Shown one piece after another: positions 42,783 through 52,433 of a stretch of 64,000 nt of DNA. Made by a program: the position numbers and the translations under genes. Source of the stretch: Chryseobacterium foetidum (GTDB lineage: Bacteria > Bacteroidota > Bacteroidia > Flavobacteriales > Weeksellaceae); assembly GCF_025457425.1 (NCBI RefSeq), contig NZ_JAMXIA010000001.1, positions 2,170,001-2,234,000 on the forward strand. The letters are read 5' to 3'. Numbering within the stretch: the stretch's first letter is position 1; every line of letters starts with the position of its first letter. The notes beneath the pieces were generated by a model. The model was not told the DNA's origin. It saw only the letters and a program-made list of their open reading frames with translations, and made no database searches.

Positions 42783-45700
42783 ATGGCTTCAAATAAAATA
42801 CAATTCAGAAGTATTCACGAACTTAAAGACCCTGCCTTAAACGGTAAGTTGGCTCTTAAGGAGTTCCAGGAAGAAATTCCGGTAGAAGATTTTCTCGACA
42901 AAGCGGAAACCAGCGATGCAAGTACAACCAGAAGAGATTTCCTAAAACTTTTAGGTTTCTCAACTGCGGCGGTAACTTTGGCAGCGTGTGAAGCTCCGGT
43001 AATCAAAACGATTCCTTATGTAGTAAAGCCACATGATATTATTCCTGGGGTTCCAAATTACTACGCTTCAACATATTTTGACGGTTTCGATTTCGCCAGC
43101 GTTTTAGTAAAAACCAGAGAAGGAAGACCAATCAAAATTGATCCGAACCCGGCAGCCGGCGATTTAGGTAAAACTAATGCAAGAGCTCAGGCAGCTGTAC
43201 TTTCGTTGTATGACAATGATAAAGTAAAGCAACCGAAACTGGACGGGAAAGACGAAACTTTCGACAAAGTAGATGATTTCGTTATCAAAGGATTAAACGA
43301 GGCTCAGGCTTCAGGTAAAAAGATTGTTCTTTTATCTCAGTCTTTCGCTTCACCTACTTTCAAAAAATTATTTGCTGAATTTAAAGCAAAATATCCGACT
43401 GCAGAGTTGGTAACTTACGATGCTTTCCCTCACAATGCAGCTTTAGATGCTGCTCAGGAAGTATTCGGAACAAGAGCTTTACCTGTTTATGACCTTAAAG
43501 GTTCTGAGTTGGTAGTAGCTTTCCAGGCAGATTTCCTGGGAGATTTTAATGCTGCAAGCCTTGAAACTTCTTATGCTTCTGCAAGAACTCCGGGAGCAAC
43601 AATGTTAAGACACATTCAGGTAGAATCCAATATGTCTTTAACCGGTGCCAATGCCGATTCAAGATACAGATTAAAGCCAAGTGCTGTAAACAAAACTTTG
43701 GTTGAAGTTTACAACGCTATCGTTGGAGGAACTGCTCCGGCTGATAAAACTGCAGCAGAAATCGTGAAAGAACTTCAGGCTAAAGGAAGCAAAGCTGTTG
43801 TATTTGCTGACGGATCTAAAGCTGCTCAGGTTTTAGCACACTTAATCAACCAAAAATTAGGTTCTGTTGCTTTCACTGGTAAGGCAAACTTCCTGAAAGA
43901 ATTTGACAAAGCAAGATTTGAAGAGTTCTTAGGATGGGTAAACGGTGGACAGGTTGGTGTTTTAATCACAAACAATGTAGACCCTATTTATTCTTACCAC
44001 AAAGGTCAGGACTTCAAAAAATCTTTGGCAAAAGTACCTTACATCGTTGCTGTTGCTGATAAGAAAAACGAAATGTATAAAGCAGCGAAAGCTGTAATTC
44101 CTGTAGCCAACTGGTTGGAGTCCTGGGGAGACATGGAGCCTCAGACAGGTGCTTATACATTAATGCAGCCAACGATCCAGAAAATTTACAAATCAAGACA
44201 GATCGAAGAATCTTTATTGGTTTGGAAGAATGGAAAAAACAATGCTGCCAATAACTATTACGATTATTTAAAAGCTAATGCAGGTTCTCTTTTAGGAGGG
44301 ACTTCATTTAATAAAGCTTTATATAACGGTTTTGTAGCTTCTACAAATGCAACAATGCTTTCTTACGCTGGTGGAAACGCTGGTCAGGCATTAGCTGAAT
44401 TAGGAAACTTCAAACCTGCTGAATTAGAATTGGTATTGTATACCAAGACTGCAATGGGAGACGGAACTCAGGCAAACAACCCTTGGTTGCAGGAATTACC
44501 GGATCCAATTACAAGAATGTCATGGGATAACTATCTGACTATTTCTCCTAAAGATGCTGAAAAGTTTGAGATTAAAAATGATCTAAACGCTAGAATGCAA
44601 CTTGACGGTTCTTATGTAAACCTTACAGTAAACGGAGTAAAATTAGAAAACGTTCCTGTCTTTGTACAGCCGGGTCAGGCAGAAGGATCAGTAGGTCTTG
44701 CTGTTGGATACGGAAAGAAAAATTCAGGGGCAACTGCTGATACAGGAGTAAATGCTTATCCTCTATTTGATGGATCAAACCTTGTAGTTTCAGGTGTAAA
44801 AATTGAAAAAACAGGAGAAGACCACGAATTTGCGGGAGTTCAGCTTCAAAATACTTTAATGGGTCGTTACGAAATCGCAAGAGAAGTTCCTTTGGCAGAT
44901 TTCATCAACGTACCTTTCGATGATGAGCACAAAGGATGGAACAAGCCTTTGGAATATCACACGATCAGCGGAGCTCTTCCAGCTGCAAAAATTGACCTTT
45001 GGGATGCTTTCGACGATACAGACGGGCCTCACTTTAACTTATCTGTTGACCTGAACTCGTGTACTGGTTGTGGTGCTTGTATCATCGCCTGTCAGGCTGA
45101 AAACAATGTTCCTGTAGTAGGAAAAGAGGAAATCAGAATGTCAAGGGATATGTATTGGTTGAGAATTGACCGTTACTATTCTTCAAAAGAAACATTAACT
45201 GTTTATGATGGTTTAGCTCAGGATAAAGCCGTTCCGGAATTATATGGAAGCAAAGTTCTTGGAATCGAGGGATCTTTAGAAAATCCTGCAGAAAATCCGG
45301 ACGTAATCTTCCAGCCGGTAATGTGTCAGCACTGTAACCACGCACCTTGTGAAACTGTTTGTCCGGTAGCGGCGACTTCACACGGTAAGCAGGGACAGAA
45401 CCACATGGCTTATAACAGATGTATCGGTACAAGATACTGTGCAAACAACTGTCCTTATAAAGTAAGACGTTTCAACTGGTTTACTTATAACTTAAATGAC
45501 CGTTTTGATTTTAATCAGAATAACGATTTAGGTAGAATGGTATTGAATCCGGATGTTGTTGTAAGAACAAGAGGGGTAATGGAGAAATGTTCTATGTGTA
45601 TCCAGGAAACTCAGGCTACAATTTTAGCTGCGAAGAGAGAGAACAGAAGAGTAACAGACAACGAATTTAAAAATTCTTGTGCCTGTGCAGCTGCTTGTTC

Positions 45701-45854
45701 TACCGGAGCAATGACGTTTGGAGACATGAATGACAAAGAGTCTGAAGTTAGAAAATTATATTCTAGTAACAGAAGATATCATTTACTTGAAGAGATCGGC
45801 ACAAAACCAAACGTGTTCTATCACACTAAAGTAAGAAACAGAGTAGAAAAATAA
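42783..45854 (+). CDS. actB: Alternative complex III iron-sulfur/molybdopterin-like subunit ActB
   Basis: A 1023-residue protein. An internal twin-arginine signal (TTRRDFLKLLGFSTAAVTLA) ends at Cys69, so export by Tat and lipid anchoring are likely. The central region has the molybdopterin oxidoreductase fold but, as in other ActB proteins, no cofactor is expected. The C-terminal third is a four-cluster ferredoxin-like domain: CTGCGACIIAC (from about 760), CQHCNHAPCETVCPV, CIGTRYCANNCPYK and CSMCIQETQ. It passes electrons from quinol oxidation towards the haem subunits. actC follows 26 bases later. Confidence 0.95.
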   Translation: MASNKIQFRSIHELKDPALNGKLALKEFQEEIPVEDFLDKAETSDASTTRRDFLKLLGFSTAAVTLAACEAPVIKTIPYVVKPHDIIPGVPNYYASTYFDGFDFASVLVKTREGRPIKIDPNPAAGDLGKTNARAQAAVLSLYDNDKVKQPKLDGKDETFDKVDDFVIKGLNEAQASGKKIVLLSQSFASPTFKKLFAEFKAKYPTAELVTYDAFPHNAALDAAQEVFGTRALPVYDLKGSELVVAFQADFLGDFNAASLETSYASARTPGATMLRHIQVESNMSLTGANADSRYRLKPSAVNKTLVEVYNAIVGGTAPADKTAAEIVKELQAKGSKAVVFADGSKAAQVLAHLINQKLGSVAFTGKANFLKEFDKARFEEFLGWVNGGQVGVLITNNVDPIYSYHKGQDFKKSLAKVPYIVAVADKKNEMYKAAKAVIPVANWLESWGDMEPQTGAYTLMQPTIQKIYKSRQIEESLLVWKNGKNNAANNYYDYLKANAGSLLGGTSFNKALYNGFVASTNATMLSYAGGNAGQALAELGNFKPAELELVLYTKTAMGDGTQANNPWLQELPDPITRMSWDNYLTISPKDAEKFEIKNDLNARMQLDGSYVNLTVNGVKLENVPVFVQPGQAEGSVGLAVGYGKKNSGATADTGVNAYPLFDGSNLVVSGVKIEKTGEDHEFAGVQLQNTLMGRYEIAREVPLADFINVPFDDEHKGWNKPLEYHTISGALPAAKIDLWDAFDDTDGPHFNLSVDLNSCTGCGACIIACQAENNVPVVGKEEIRMSRDMYWLRIDRYYSSKETLTVYDGLAQDKAVPELYGSKVLGIEGSLENPAENPDVIFQPVMCQHCNHAPCETVCPVAATSHGKQGQNHMAYNRCIGTRYCANNCPYKVRRFNWFTYNLNDRFDFNQNNDLGRMVLNPDVVVRTRGVMEKCSMCIQETQATILAAKRENRRVTDNEFKNSCACAAACSTGAMTFGDMNDKESEVRKLYSSNRRYHLLEEIGTKPNVFYHTKVRNRVEK

Positions 45855-45880
45855 AGTTATAAATAATAAATAGGTAAAAA

Positions 45881-47278
45881 ATGTCAGGACATTACGAAGC
45901 TCCGATAAGAGAACCTCTAATTATTGGTCACAAAACTTATCACGATATCACTGAAGATATTGCACGACCTATCGAAGAAAGAGCAGGAAAACTATGGTGG
46001 ATTTCACTATATGCAGCCTTAGTTCTTTTCATCTACGGATTTGGCTGTATCGCATACACTATCGGAACAGGTATTGGATCATGGGGGCTTAACAGAACTA
46101 TTAACTGGGGTTGGGATATTACCAACTTCGTATGGTGGGTAGGTATTGGTCACGCCGGTACGCTGATCTCAGCAGTATTATTATTATTTAGACAGAGATG
46201 GAGAATGTCTGTAAACAGATCTGCAGAGGCGATGACGATCTTTGCGGTTGTACAGGCAGCTTTGTTCCCGGTAATTCACATGGGTAGAGTTTGGGTAGGA
46301 TATTGGGTTTTCCCTCTTCCTAACCAGTTTGGTACACTTTGGACCAACTTTAACTCTCCGCTATTCTGGGACGTATTTGCAATCTCTACTTATTTCTCAG
46401 TATCTACAGTATTCTGGTTTATAGGTTTGATTCCTGACTTTGCAATGATCAGAGACAGAGCAAAAACGCCTTGGACCAAAAAAATCTATACATTACTGTC
46501 TTTCGGATGGGGTGGAAAAGCAAAACACTGGCAGAGATTTGAAGAAGTATCTTTGGTTTTGGCTGGTTTGGCAACTCCACTTGTATTCTCGGTACACACT
46601 ACGGTATCATTTGACTTCGCAACTTCAGTTATAAAAGGATGGCACTCTACGATCTATCCTCCTTACTTCGTTGCGGGTGCGATCTTCTCAGGATTTGCAA
46701 TGGTACAGACGCTATTGTTGATCGCAAGAAAAGTATGTCACCTTGAAGACTACATCACCATGTATCATATCGAAATTATGAACATCGTAATCGTATTGAC
46801 AGGTGGTATGGTAACTGTAGCTTATGCAACTGAATATTTTATCGGATGGTATTCTGGTTCAAGATACGAAGACTTTACTTATCTTTCTCCGGGTGCTGCA
46901 GTAGGACCTTACTGGTGGGCATTCTGGGCATTGATTATCTGTAACCTTGTTGTTCCTGCATTATTCTGGTTCAAGAGAGTAAGAACAAACATCATTGCTA
47001 CATTTATTATTGCTTTAATTATCAACATCGGTATGTGGTTTGAGCGTTTTGACATAATTGTAATCAACCTTTCGAGAGATTACCTTCCAGGATCTTGGAC
47101 GATGTTTAAACCAACCATCATTGACGTTGGAGTATATTTGGGAACAATCGGATTCTTCTCTGTATTATTCTTATTATATGCAAGAACATTCCCTGTAATT
47201 GCACAGGCTGAATTGAAGAGTATCTTAAAAATTTCAGGTGAAACCTATAAAGTAAAAGAAGGAGATGAGCACCACTAA
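45881..47278 (+). CDS. actC: Alternative complex III quinol-oxidising membrane subunit ActC (NrfD-like)
   Basis: A 465-residue integral membrane protein of the NrfD/PsrC family with about ten helices (YAALVLFIYGFGCIAYTIG, WVGIGHAGTLISAVLLLF, VIHMGRVWVGYWVFPLPNQ). The conserved early segment YEAPIREPLIIGHKTYHDI lies on the cytoplasmic side. It holds a quinol site and may pump protons. The last 14 bases overlap actD, so the two are co-translated. Confidence 0.95.
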   Translation: MSGHYEAPIREPLIIGHKTYHDITEDIARPIEERAGKLWWISLYAALVLFIYGFGCIAYTIGTGIGSWGLNRTINWGWDITNFVWWVGIGHAGTLISAVLLLFRQRWRMSVNRSAEAMTIFAVVQAALFPVIHMGRVWVGYWVFPLPNQFGTLWTNFNSPLFWDVFAISTYFSVSTVFWFIGLIPDFAMIRDRAKTPWTKKIYTLLSFGWGGKAKHWQRFEEVSLVLAGLATPLVFSVHTTVSFDFATSVIKGWHSTIYPPYFVAGAIFSGFAMVQTLLLIARKVCHLEDYITMYHIEIMNIVIVLTGGMVTVAYATEYFIGWYSGSRYEDFTYLSPGAAVGPYWWAFWALIICNLVVPALFWFKRVRTNIIATFIIALIINIGMWFERFDIIVINLSRDYLPGSWTMFKPTIIDVGVYLGTIGFFSVLFLLYARTFPVIAQAELKSILKISGETYKVKEGDEHH

Positions 47279-47786
47279 AATTGTATACGGACTTTATGCT
47301 GATGACGACGATTTAATGAACGGCGTTAAAGCATTCAACGATAAAGGGATCTCTATAAACGAAGTTTATACTCCTTTCCCTGTTCACGGCCTTGATAAAG
47401 CTTTGGGATTAAAGAAAACAAGAATTTCTGATGCCGCATTTATCTTCGCACTTTATGGTGTAACCATTGGTATTACTTTATCATGGTACATTATGAACCA
47501 TGACTGGCCACAGAATATTGGTGGTAAGCCGGCATTCACATGGGTAAACAACTTCCCTGCTTTCATCGACCCGATGTTTGAATTGATGGTTTTCTGTACT
47601 GCTCACATGATGTCATTAACTTTCTTTGTAAGAAATAAAATGTATCCTGGAGCTCCGGCACAGAATCCTGATCCAAGAACTACTGACGATAAATTCTTAA
47701 TGGAGTTTGTAACAGACGATGTAGAATCTGTAAAGCAGCTTCTTATTGAGACCGGTGTAGAAGAGATAACTGTAAAAGATGCTTAA
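47265..47786 (+). CDS. actD: Alternative complex III subunit ActD (DUF3341)
   Basis: A 173-residue protein with a soluble N-terminal part (YGLYADDDDLMNGVKAF, EVYTPFPVHGLDKALGLKKT) and two membrane helices (about 60-78 and 100-118). This is the DUF3341 pattern of ActD, a structural subunit of ACIII. It overlaps actC by 14 bases and actE by 8 bases. Confidence 0.93.
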   Translation: MSTTKIVYGLYADDDDLMNGVKAFNDKGISINEVYTPFPVHGLDKALGLKKTRISDAAFIFALYGVTIGITLSWYIMNHDWPQNIGGKPAFTWVNNFPAFIDPMFELMVFCTAHMMSLTFFVRNKMYPGAPAQNPDPRTTDDKFLMEFVTDDVESVKQLLIETGVEEITVKDA

Positions 47787-48477
47787 GATGAAGAATAATA
47801 TTTTAAAAATTACAGCCGTTTTAGGTCTTTCAGCAGTATTATTTACTTCCTGCGGACCGAAAGATAATACACCCTTGGTATATTTCCCGGATATGTATTT
47901 TCCTGTAGCTTACGATCCTTTGATGAAGGCTCAGGATGCTTATTCAGATCATGAAAATGAAATTCCTGCTTTTGTAAAAAATAACGGTGCCACAGGTCTT
48001 TCTCCTGTAGAAGGTTCAGTTGCCCAGAATAAAGACGGTATTTTCGCTGAAGGTAAACTTCCAAAAAATCCGGACGAATACAACGCTGGTTATGATGCTT
48101 CTAAAACAGTAAGTACATCACCTTTGAATCCTGCAAACGCTGAAAAAGATATCGAAAGAGGAAAGTTCTTATTTGAGCGTACCTGCGCAGCCTGTCATGG
48201 TACAGGAGGTGATGGTCAGGGACCAATCGTTCAGAGCGGAGCCTATGCCGGTGTACCAAATTATGCAGACAGAGAAATTACTGTAGGATCTGTGCATTAT
48301 GTATTAACTAACGGTAGAAATGCCATGGGATCTTATGCAGGACAGCTGAACCCTGGCGACAGATGGAGAGTGGCGATGTATGTGATGAATGCTTTCAAAA
48401 AAGGAGCAGCAACACCAGCAGCAACTCCGGCGGCTACACCAGCAGCAACTACTGAATCTACTGAAACTAAAAAATAA
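47779..48477 (+). CDS. actE: Alternative complex III monohaem cytochrome c subunit ActE
   Basis: A 232-residue lipoprotein cytochrome. The lipobox FTSC is at about residue 25. One CxxCH site lies in ERTCAACHGTGGDGQGP (about residue 139), with the downstream Met ligand in NAMGSYAGQLNPGDRWRV. It passes electrons to the terminal oxidase or to a soluble cytochrome. The tail is a short repeat (PAATPAATPAAT). The start could be the second Met (47788), one base after the actD stop. Confidence 0.93.
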   Translation: MLKMKNNILKITAVLGLSAVLFTSCGPKDNTPLVYFPDMYFPVAYDPLMKAQDAYSDHENEIPAFVKNNGATGLSPVEGSVAQNKDGIFAEGKLPKNPDEYNAGYDASKTVSTSPLNPANAEKDIERGKFLFERTCAACHGTGGDGQGPIVQSGAYAGVPNYADREITVGSVHYVLTNGRNAMGSYAGQLNPGDRWRVAMYVMNAFKKGAATPAATPAATPAATTESTETKK

Positions 48478-48485
48478 GAAAAGAA

Positions 48486-49817
48486 ATGTATAGTTTTTCA
48501 CCAAAATTAAAATCAACTTCTCTCATACTTCTTGTTGTAGGTTTGGTTCTTTTCGCAGCCGGGTATTTCATGAATAGCGGTTTATCTACTGAGAAAATAG
48601 AACACATGATGGAGGCAGTACATGCCTCAGGTCATGATGCACCTACGCATTCAAGCCAGCAGGTGGGTCCTCAGGATCACGAAGCTCACCTTGAGCATGC
48701 AACAATGCAGATTCACAATTCGCCATTGGCATCTATTCATTTTGTAGCTGTATTTTTCTTCGGAATCAGTGCTGCAGTATTGTTTTTCTACTGTATTCAG
48801 CATGCAGCTCATGCAGGATGGCCAATTATCATCACGAGAGTAATGGAAGCTATTGCTTCATATATTCCTTACGGTGGAGCAATATTAATTATCATCATGA
48901 TTCTTAATATTACACATCAGGGACATTTATTCCACTGGATGGATCCGGATTTAACAGATCCTACGTCAGCACACTTTGATGTGATCCTGTTTGAAAAGAA
49001 AATTTTCCTGAATATTCCTTTCTACGCAATCAGAACATTTATCTATGTTTTGGGAGCATCATTCTTTGCTTGGAAACTGAAAGCTCAGTCTAAAAAAGTT
49101 GATGATACAAAATCTTTGGTTGAGTATCAGTTCCTTTACAGATGGGCAGTTGGTTACATCGCATTCTTCGGATTTGCTTCTGCAGCATGGGCTTGGGACT
49201 GGTTGATGTCTATTGACCCTCACTGGTATTCTACAATGTATATCTGGTATTCAATGGTTAGCTGTCTTTCAAGTGGTGTTGCGGTTATTATTTTATTAAG
49301 TGTTTATCTTAAGAAAAATGGTTTCCTTCCACAGTTTAATGACAATCACTTGCATGACTTAGGAGTATTCCTTTTCGCTACAAGTTTACTTTGGACGTAT
49401 ACATGGTTTGCACAGTTCATGTTATACTGGTATGCAAACATTCCGGAAGAGGTAAATTATTTCTTCGGAAGATTCCAGCACTATTCACCTACTTTCCTTC
49501 CGATGTTGGTATTCAACTTCCTTTTACCTTTATTGGTATTGGTGAGCAGCAGCATCAAGAGAAATTACAAAGTAGTAACTACAATGGCTTGTATCGTAAT
49601 CTTCGGTCACCTTTTGGATTATTTCAACATGGTAATGCCGGGAACAGTGGGTCCTTTCTGGAAAACACCTGAATTGCTATTATTGGTAGCCGGAGCGGTA
49701 TTATTTGTGGTAGGATTATTTATGTTTACAGTGCTTTCAGCATTATCTAAACTAAAATTAATTCCTACAGGTAACCCTTACCTACACGAATCTGAAATTT
49801 ACGAATATCCTTTCTAA
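48486..49817 (+). CDS. actF: Alternative complex III membrane subunit ActF
   Basis: A 443-residue polytopic protein with about ten helices (for example SIHFVAVFFFGISAAVLFFY, IPYGGAILIIIMILNITH, WAVGYIAFFGFASAAWAWDW). A His-rich N-terminal segment (HASGHDAPTHSSQQVGPQDH) follows helix 1. ActF resembles ActC and forms the second large membrane subunit. It is the last gene of the operon, 9 bases after actE, and a terminator follows. No cytochrome oxidase genes come next, unlike in some relatives. Confidence 0.92.
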   Translation: MYSFSPKLKSTSLILLVVGLVLFAAGYFMNSGLSTEKIEHMMEAVHASGHDAPTHSSQQVGPQDHEAHLEHATMQIHNSPLASIHFVAVFFFGISAAVLFFYCIQHAAHAGWPIIITRVMEAIASYIPYGGAILIIIMILNITHQGHLFHWMDPDLTDPTSAHFDVILFEKKIFLNIPFYAIRTFIYVLGASFFAWKLKAQSKKVDDTKSLVEYQFLYRWAVGYIAFFGFASAAWAWDWLMSIDPHWYSTMYIWYSMVSCLSSGVAVIILLSVYLKKNGFLPQFNDNHLHDLGVFLFATSLLWTYTWFAQFMLYWYANIPEEVNYFFGRFQHYSPTFLPMLVFNFLLPLLVLVSSSIKRNYKVVTTMACIVIFGHLLDYFNMVMPGTVGPFWKTPELLLLVAGAVLFVVGLFMFTVLSALSKLKLIPTGNPYLHESEIYEYPF

Positions 49818-49842
49818 GGTTTCGTTACAGAATATAATTACA

Positions 49843-49872
49843 AAAGACTGGTCTTCGGATCAGTCTTTTTTT
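49843..49872 (+). terminator. Terminator of actABCDEF
   Basis: AAAGACTGGTC-TTCG-GATCAGTCTTT is an 11-bp stem (one G-U pair) closed by a TTCG tetraloop, followed by T residues. Confidence 0.85.
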
Positions 49873-49887
49873 GTGCTGAATTTTTGG

Positions 49888-49919
49888 GTGGATGTTGGAA
49901 GATGAATGCTGGAAGTTAT
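49888..49919 (+). repeat. Fragment of a GGAAG-type dispersed repeat
   Basis: GTGGATGTTGGAAGATGAATGCTGGAAGTTAT contains two imperfect units of the form (A/T)TG(C/T)TGGAAG. Similar GGAAG tracts are scattered in Chryseobacterium intergenic regions (recalled knowledge). Only a short remnant is present. Confidence 0.35.
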
Positions 49920-50076
49920 CTATCGCTCATAATGAAAACTTATTTTTGTACTCTTAACAAAAAATAAATCTACCGTAACAAAAGCTAAATTGAGAGCACT
50001 CATTAAATAATTATAAACTCAAGACAACTATTCCGGATTTTCTGCGTCTTTATAATAAACATTAAAAAAGCTAACT

Positions 50077-51093
50077 ATGAATTTTAAAGTCAAAACTTCC
50101 TTTCTTCTACTTTTTGTACTGAATTTTTTCTTTGCACAAACCATCACTTTCGTTTCTGAAAGAAGCGGGCAACCACTTACCAAAGTCTCTGTTTTCGGCA
50201 AAGACGGAAATATTTTAGGATTCTCGGATATTGATGGTAAAATTGAGAAATCTGCAATTAAACCTGAACAGGAAAAATTTAAACTCATTTATGATAATTT
50301 AGTATTGGCAGAGCTTTCTTATGCAGAAATCAATAAAGATGTTGTAAAACTGAATGATAAAGTAAGAGAAATTGAAGCTGTTGTCATTAAAAAATCAAAG
50401 CCGGCCAAATATCTTTTCATTAAAGGAAATTTTAATGCTTATGTGACAGTCAACAATAAGCTTAATTGTTATGTAGACGGTGTTGCGACCTATGTTTTCG
50501 ATAATAAAACAAGAAAGGTTAAAGACATTCATGTGGAACAGTACCGAATCTTCCGACTTGAAAGTGCTACCAATGAGAAGAAAGAAACCGGATCTTGGGA
50601 TTACAATTCTTGGTTGGAAATGCCAAAAATGAAGAATGTCGGCAACTATGAAGACTATCAAACCCGAAGATTTAAAATAAAAGAACTTAAAGGTACATTC
50701 AAAGACGAGATTGAAGTGACCGGAGAAGCTTTTCAGGAAAAAGAACTTGCGTTCCTAGGATACAGAGTTTTCGATATGAGATCAATTATGAATCTGTCCT
50801 TTGAAAAAGAATCAAAAAAACAGCTGAAAGATTTTACGGAATACAACGAAATTATGTTTGTTAAACTTAAACACAAAAGCGAAGCAGATTATAATCAGGC
50901 GATTGTTTACAAAAATTTCTATCCGACAGAACTGGATTATTCCGACAAAGACAATGTGCAGGAAGTAAAATACAACAAAAACCAGAGCAACTACAGTACA
51001 AAATACTGGGAAGATCCTTCGTTTCCGAATATGCAGACTGTTTTCAGCTCGTTCTTTAAAGATGATTTGAAGGAAAAACAAAACGCAAAATAA
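50077..51093 (+). CDS. Exported protein with carboxypeptidase-regulatory-like N-terminal domain
   Basis: A 338-residue protein with signal peptide ending FFFAQ (residue 22). Residues 23-100 form a carboxypeptidase D regulatory-like beta domain (TITFVSERSGQPLTKVSVFG, then VREIEAVVIKK). This is the same module that begins the DUF5686 protein at 13377, including the (D/E)EVVI-type exit strand. The rest (FIKGNFNAYVTVNNKLNCYV to the Lys-rich end) has no recognised family and lacks a barrel-like ending. It is probably periplasmic or outer-membrane attached. A -7 box TATTTTTG at 49941-49948 is 129 bases upstream. Confidence 0.6.
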   Translation: MNFKVKTSFLLLFVLNFFFAQTITFVSERSGQPLTKVSVFGKDGNILGFSDIDGKIEKSAIKPEQEKFKLIYDNLVLAELSYAEINKDVVKLNDKVREIEAVVIKKSKPAKYLFIKGNFNAYVTVNNKLNCYVDGVATYVFDNKTRKVKDIHVEQYRIFRLESATNEKKETGSWDYNSWLEMPKMKNVGNYEDYQTRRFKIKELKGTFKDEIEVTGEAFQEKELAFLGYRVFDMRSIMNLSFEKESKKQLKDFTEYNEIMFVKLKHKSEADYNQAIVYKNFYPTELDYSDKDNVQEVKYNKNQSNYSTKYWEDPSFPNMQTVFSSFFKDDLKEKQNAK

Positions 51094-51251
51094 AAAAACG
51101 CTTCATATAAAAGGTTTTATTTAAATTTGCAACAAACCATCATTCAGCAAAAGCGCTGTGATTTGTAAATACAAACACAATGAAGATACTGTGATGGCGT
51201 AACTTGTTCCGATTATTCGGGATGAATTTAAAAAACGATAAATAGCTACAT

Positions 51252-52433
51252 ATGAAAAAGGTTAGATTTTTTTTACTTATTGCCGGTCTTGCACTGTTTA
51301 CAGCCTGTAAGAAAGACCATGTAGACGCAAGTTCCACACAGTCTTTGCAGTCGAGCATTAATGATATGACCTCAAGTCTGAATACGCTTCAGCAAATCAA
51401 ATTCAATGAAGCTTTATATGTACTTAAAACTTTCGGTGTAGAAGCCGATGGTGATATCAACGAACTGAAAGCTTTAGGCAAGCTGATTGACGGCAAAAAA
51501 GTGCCTGAAATTCTCGCACTCGCCGATCAGGTAGCACAGAAAAACAGCATGGACTGGTCAAGCACCGCTCCGCCATCATTAGGCGAAATGGATATCTTCG
51601 GAGATCTGAATCCTAAGGAAGTTGATTCCAATGATGTGCGTGCAGGTTCTATCAACCTTACTACAAGATATTCAGGAGATACGGGAAGCGGCCCGACTGC
51701 CGTTCAGATCATTCCTAAATTAACAGATGCGTCCGGAAATCCAGTTTCTTTCAGTGGTGCTTCTTTGGAGGCTACTTTAGAGGTTTTCAATAATGGTGTA
51801 AAATTATCTACGGCAAAAAATATAATGGTAGATAATAATTTCAAAGGATTTTATCTGAAATTCTCTTCGCTTTCGGCAGAAAGGGTAACAGATGGTAAAA
51901 TTGATATCACGGTATCGGTAAAAACATCCTCGAAGACTTTAAAAATGACAAAAATCGGTTTGGATGTTAATCCGGCTGCGCTTAAAATGCCTGCTCCACC
52001 GAAAATAGATTCTGCAGCAATTACAGAACCAACTTTTCCTGATGTTAATTCACCTTCAGGAACTCCGGTGGACCCAACTGCAACACCGGCACCTGCAACG
52101 CCGAAGCAGCCTGCAGCAGATCCGAAATCTACAGTGAGCAAATTTCTGAACAATGTAAGTTCACAAAATTTAAAAGCAGCATTTGATGCATCAAGCAACC
52201 CAAGCTGGGGAAGCTACGATTCATTTTCCAATGCAACTTCCGGTTTTGGAGCGGTGAAAAATGTTTCAGTAAAAAATATCAGCACAAACGCTTCCACACC
52301 AAATTCGGCAAGTGTAAATGCGACTTACGATGTTACCGATAAAAGCGGAAAAACAACTGCATTAAAAGTAACTTTCGGACTGAAAAACGTGAACGGAGAC
52401 TGGAAAATTTCAAGCTACAAAATCAATCCTTAA
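51252..52433 (+). CDS. Exported lipoprotein with Pro-rich linker and NTF2-like C-terminus
   Basis: A 393-residue lipoprotein: signal MKKVRFFLLIAGLALF, lipobox FTAC (Cys19), then a Lys-rich stretch. Residues 30-100 are helical. The middle (about 125-240) is a beta-sandwich-like region (INLTTRYSGDTGSGPTAVQI). A Pro/Ala/Thr-rich linker (PVDPTATPAPATPKQPAADP) leads to a C-terminal 95-residue domain (VSKFLNNVSSQNLKAAFD to KISSYKINP) resembling the NTF2/lumazine-binding-like fold. A -7 box TAAATTTG lies at 51122-51129, which leaves a long leader. The stop overlaps the apt start codon by one base, so the two are co-translated. Confidence 0.6.
   Translation: MKKVRFFLLIAGLALFTACKKDHVDASSTQSLQSSINDMTSSLNTLQQIKFNEALYVLKTFGVEADGDINELKALGKLIDGKKVPEILALADQVAQKNSMDWSSTAPPSLGEMDIFGDLNPKEVDSNDVRAGSINLTTRYSGDTGSGPTAVQIIPKLTDASGNPVSFSGASLEATLEVFNNGVKLSTAKNIMVDNNFKGFYLKFSSLSAERVTDGKIDITVSVKTSSKTLKMTKIGLDVNPAALKMPAPPKIDSAAITEPTFPDVNSPSGTPVDPTATPAPATPKQPAADPKSTVSKFLNNVSSQNLKAAFDASSNPSWGSYDSFSNATSGFGAVKNVSVKNISTNASTPNSASVNATYDVTDKSGKTTALKVTFGLKNVNGDWKISSYKINP

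Noticed and set aside
45133..45444. Minus-strand frame opposite the actB ferredoxin region
   Set aside because: Antisense to a strongly supported gene with no coding features of its own.
51851..52198. Minus-strand Gly/Ala-rich frame inside the 51252 lipoprotein gene
   Set aside because: It reads the complement of a Pro/Ala/Thr linker; no start context or homology.
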